Positions 62,962 to 64,000 of a stretch of DNA of 64,000 bases are shown one piece after another; position 1 is the stretch's first letter, and every line of letters begins with the position of its first letter. The position numbers were made by a program, and so were the translations under genes. The notes under the pieces were generated by a model. It had not been told where the DNA came from. It made no database searches and worked only from the letters and a program-made list of their open reading frames with translations. The DNA is from Chitinophagaceae bacterium (GTDB lineage: Bacteria; Bacteroidota; Bacteroidia; Chitinophagales; Chitinophagaceae). The stretch is taken from positions 62,001-126,000 of the forward strand of contig CANLAE010000004.1 of NCBI GenBank assembly GCA_947488765.1, in the 5' to 3' direction.

Positions 62962-64000
62962 CTAGGACAGTATTTTTTCCATTTGCATACTTCTCGAACC
63001 TTTAATTAAAATATGTGCCTGCTGAAAATGCTGTTCGTCAAACCAGACTTTTGCCTCTATTGAGTTATCAAAGAATAAGCAGGAATGTTGAATATTTTTA
63101 TAATCACCACCAACTAAAACTACATTACTCCATTCGTATTTTTGAATTAGCTTAATGATTGCTTCATGCTCTGAAATACTGTCTTCTCCTAATTCCATCA
63201 TACCACCCAACATAATTATTTTTTCGGCTGCTTGAATTTTTGCAAAATTTTCAATTGCTGCTTTAGTACTGGTAGGGTTCGCATTGTAGGCATCTAAAAT
63301 TATTTTATTAGAGCCATTACTTACCATCTGGCTTCGGCTGTTACTTGGTGTATAATTTTCAATTGCAGTTTTAATTTTATTACTTGAAATATTAAAATAA
63401 TTTCCTATGGCAATAGCACATAAAACATTAGGTAAATTATAGTCACCAACTAATTGTGTTCTAATAATTTCTTGAATGGGTTTATCAATAGTCACTTCCA
63501 AAAAAGGTTCATTCAATGTAGCGTTTCCAACTACTGCTCCGTTTTTAGTTCCGTATTCAATTATTTTCGGAATTCCTATACTCATGTTTTTTAAGTAATC
63601 ATAGTCACTAAAAACAAAAGCTATTCCATTTGTTTCTCTTAAGAAATTAAATAATTCTCCTTTACCCTTTTTTACTCCTTCAATTCCCCCAAATCCTTCT
63701 AAATGTGCTTTACCACAATTGGTAATAATTCCATGAGTAGGTAAGGTGTATGTACAATAGCCCTCAATTTCTTTTTGATGATTGGCACCCATTTCAATTA
63801 CAGCTATTTCTGCATCAGGCCGCACACTTAAAATTGTAAGTGGTATTCCTATATGATTATTGAGGTTGCCATGTGTAGTATAAGTATTAAAGCTACTTGA
63901 TAAAACTGCGCTTACAAGCTCTTTGGTAGTTGTTTTTCCATTGCTGCCGGTAATGGCAATAAATGGAATTTTAAATTGTTCTCTGTGGTATTTTGCAAGT
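62962..64000 (-). CDS. murF: UDP-MurNAc-tripeptide--D-alanyl-D-alanine ligase (3' part; N-terminus outside the window)
   Basis: MurF adds D-Ala-D-Ala to UDP-MurNAc-tripeptide, the last cytoplasmic precursor step. The frame stays open to the right edge at 64000, and the part beyond 63825 encodes FIAITGSNGKTTTKELV, the ATP loop of Mur ligases, then THGNLNNHIGIPLTIL. A GTG at 63825 is therefore not the start. Downstream come AVIEMGANHQKEIEGYC, NCGKAHLEGFGG and LDAYNANPTSTKAAIENF, all MurF hallmarks. About 346 residues are visible, so the first 90 or so are missing. The gene is far from the dcw cluster at 11-28 kb. Confidence 0.95.
   Translation of the reverse strand, partial: LAKYHREQFKIPFIAITGSNGKTTTKELVSAVLSSSFNTYTTHGNLNNHIGIPLTILSVRPDAEIAVIEMGANHQKEIEGYCTYTLPTHGIITNCGKAHLEGFGGIEGVKKGKGELFNFLRETNGIAFVFSDYDYLKNMSIGIPKIIEYGTKNGAVVGNATLNEPFLEVTIDKPIQEIIRTQLVGDYNLPNVLCAIAIGNYFNISSNKIKTAIENYTPSNSRSQMVSNGSNKIILDAYNANPTSTKAAIENFAKIQAAEKIIMLGGMMELGEDSISEHEAIIKLIQKYEWSNVVLVGGDYKNIQHSCLFFDNSIEAKVWFDEQHFQQAHILIKGSRSMQMEKILS

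Overview
The window looks like a stretch of chromosome from a Bacteroidota bacterium, most likely order Chitinophagales, family Chitinophagaceae or a close relative. The support is AT-rich DNA, Bacteroidota promoter elements (TAnnTTTG), type IX secretion (T9SS) sorting domains, Bacteroidota-type versions of FtsL, MraY and FtsZ, and small families I associate with this phylum (DUF6526, DUF983, DUF3127). The assignment rests on reading the sequence, not on a database search. I see no phage, insertion sequence, CRISPR array or defence locus. Nearly everything is housekeeping, and the unusual signals lie mostly between genes.

Layout. Positions 1-11.1 kb hold mixed-strand housekeeping genes: the end of a B12-binding mutase subunit, gltX, an ARPP-1-like secreted protein, a polysaccharide deacetylase, cvfB, gcvP, a sterol-desaturase-like membrane enzyme, a YkgJ-type protein and queA. 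Positions 11.1-11.5 kb are a dense regulatory region with MraZ-box-like GTGG repeats and a cluster of DnaA-box-like sequences. Positions 11.5-28.1 kb are the complete division and cell wall (dcw) cluster, all on the plus strand: mraZ, rsmH, ftsL, PBP/ftsI, murE, mraY, murD, ftsW, murG, murC, ftsQ, ftsA, ftsZ. It lacks murF, which appears, cut by the window edge, at 63-64 kb.

Positions 28.5-36.7 kb carry trpS, a deoxynucleoside kinase, an S9 peptidase, cinA and a 2-oxoacid dehydrogenase E2. Positions 36.8-39.3 kb hold rplK-rplA-rplJ-rplL on the minus strand, with a clear promoter and structured leader but without the usual nusG and rpoBC neighbours. Positions 39.4-53.8 kb hold secreted proteins including a large T9SS beta-propeller, metG, an LD-carboxypeptidase, katG, a TylF-like methyltransferase, a COG2509 flavoprotein, a DUF3127 protein with an SSB-like acidic tip, and a 5'-nucleotidase split into two genes. 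Positions 53.9-64 kb hold dnaA, two serine tRNAs (GCU and GGA), a 1315-residue T9SS type B adhesin-like protein, tatD, a lipoprotein, a DUF983 protein and murF.

The genes act together mainly in envelope growth: MraY, MurG and MurC-F make and modify lipid-linked precursor, PBP/FtsW polymerise and crosslink it, FtsQ/L/A/Z organise the septum, and the LD-carboxypeptidase and deacetylase may trim wall polymers. The best leads for a second look are a 20-bp intergenic repeat present five times (GTTGCGTCGCACACTTGTAC), the queA-mraZ intergenic region (candidate origin and/or MraZ operator field, with mraZ lacking an ordinary start codon), the rplK leader, the split 5'-nucleotidase, and the SSB-like tip of the DUF3127 protein.
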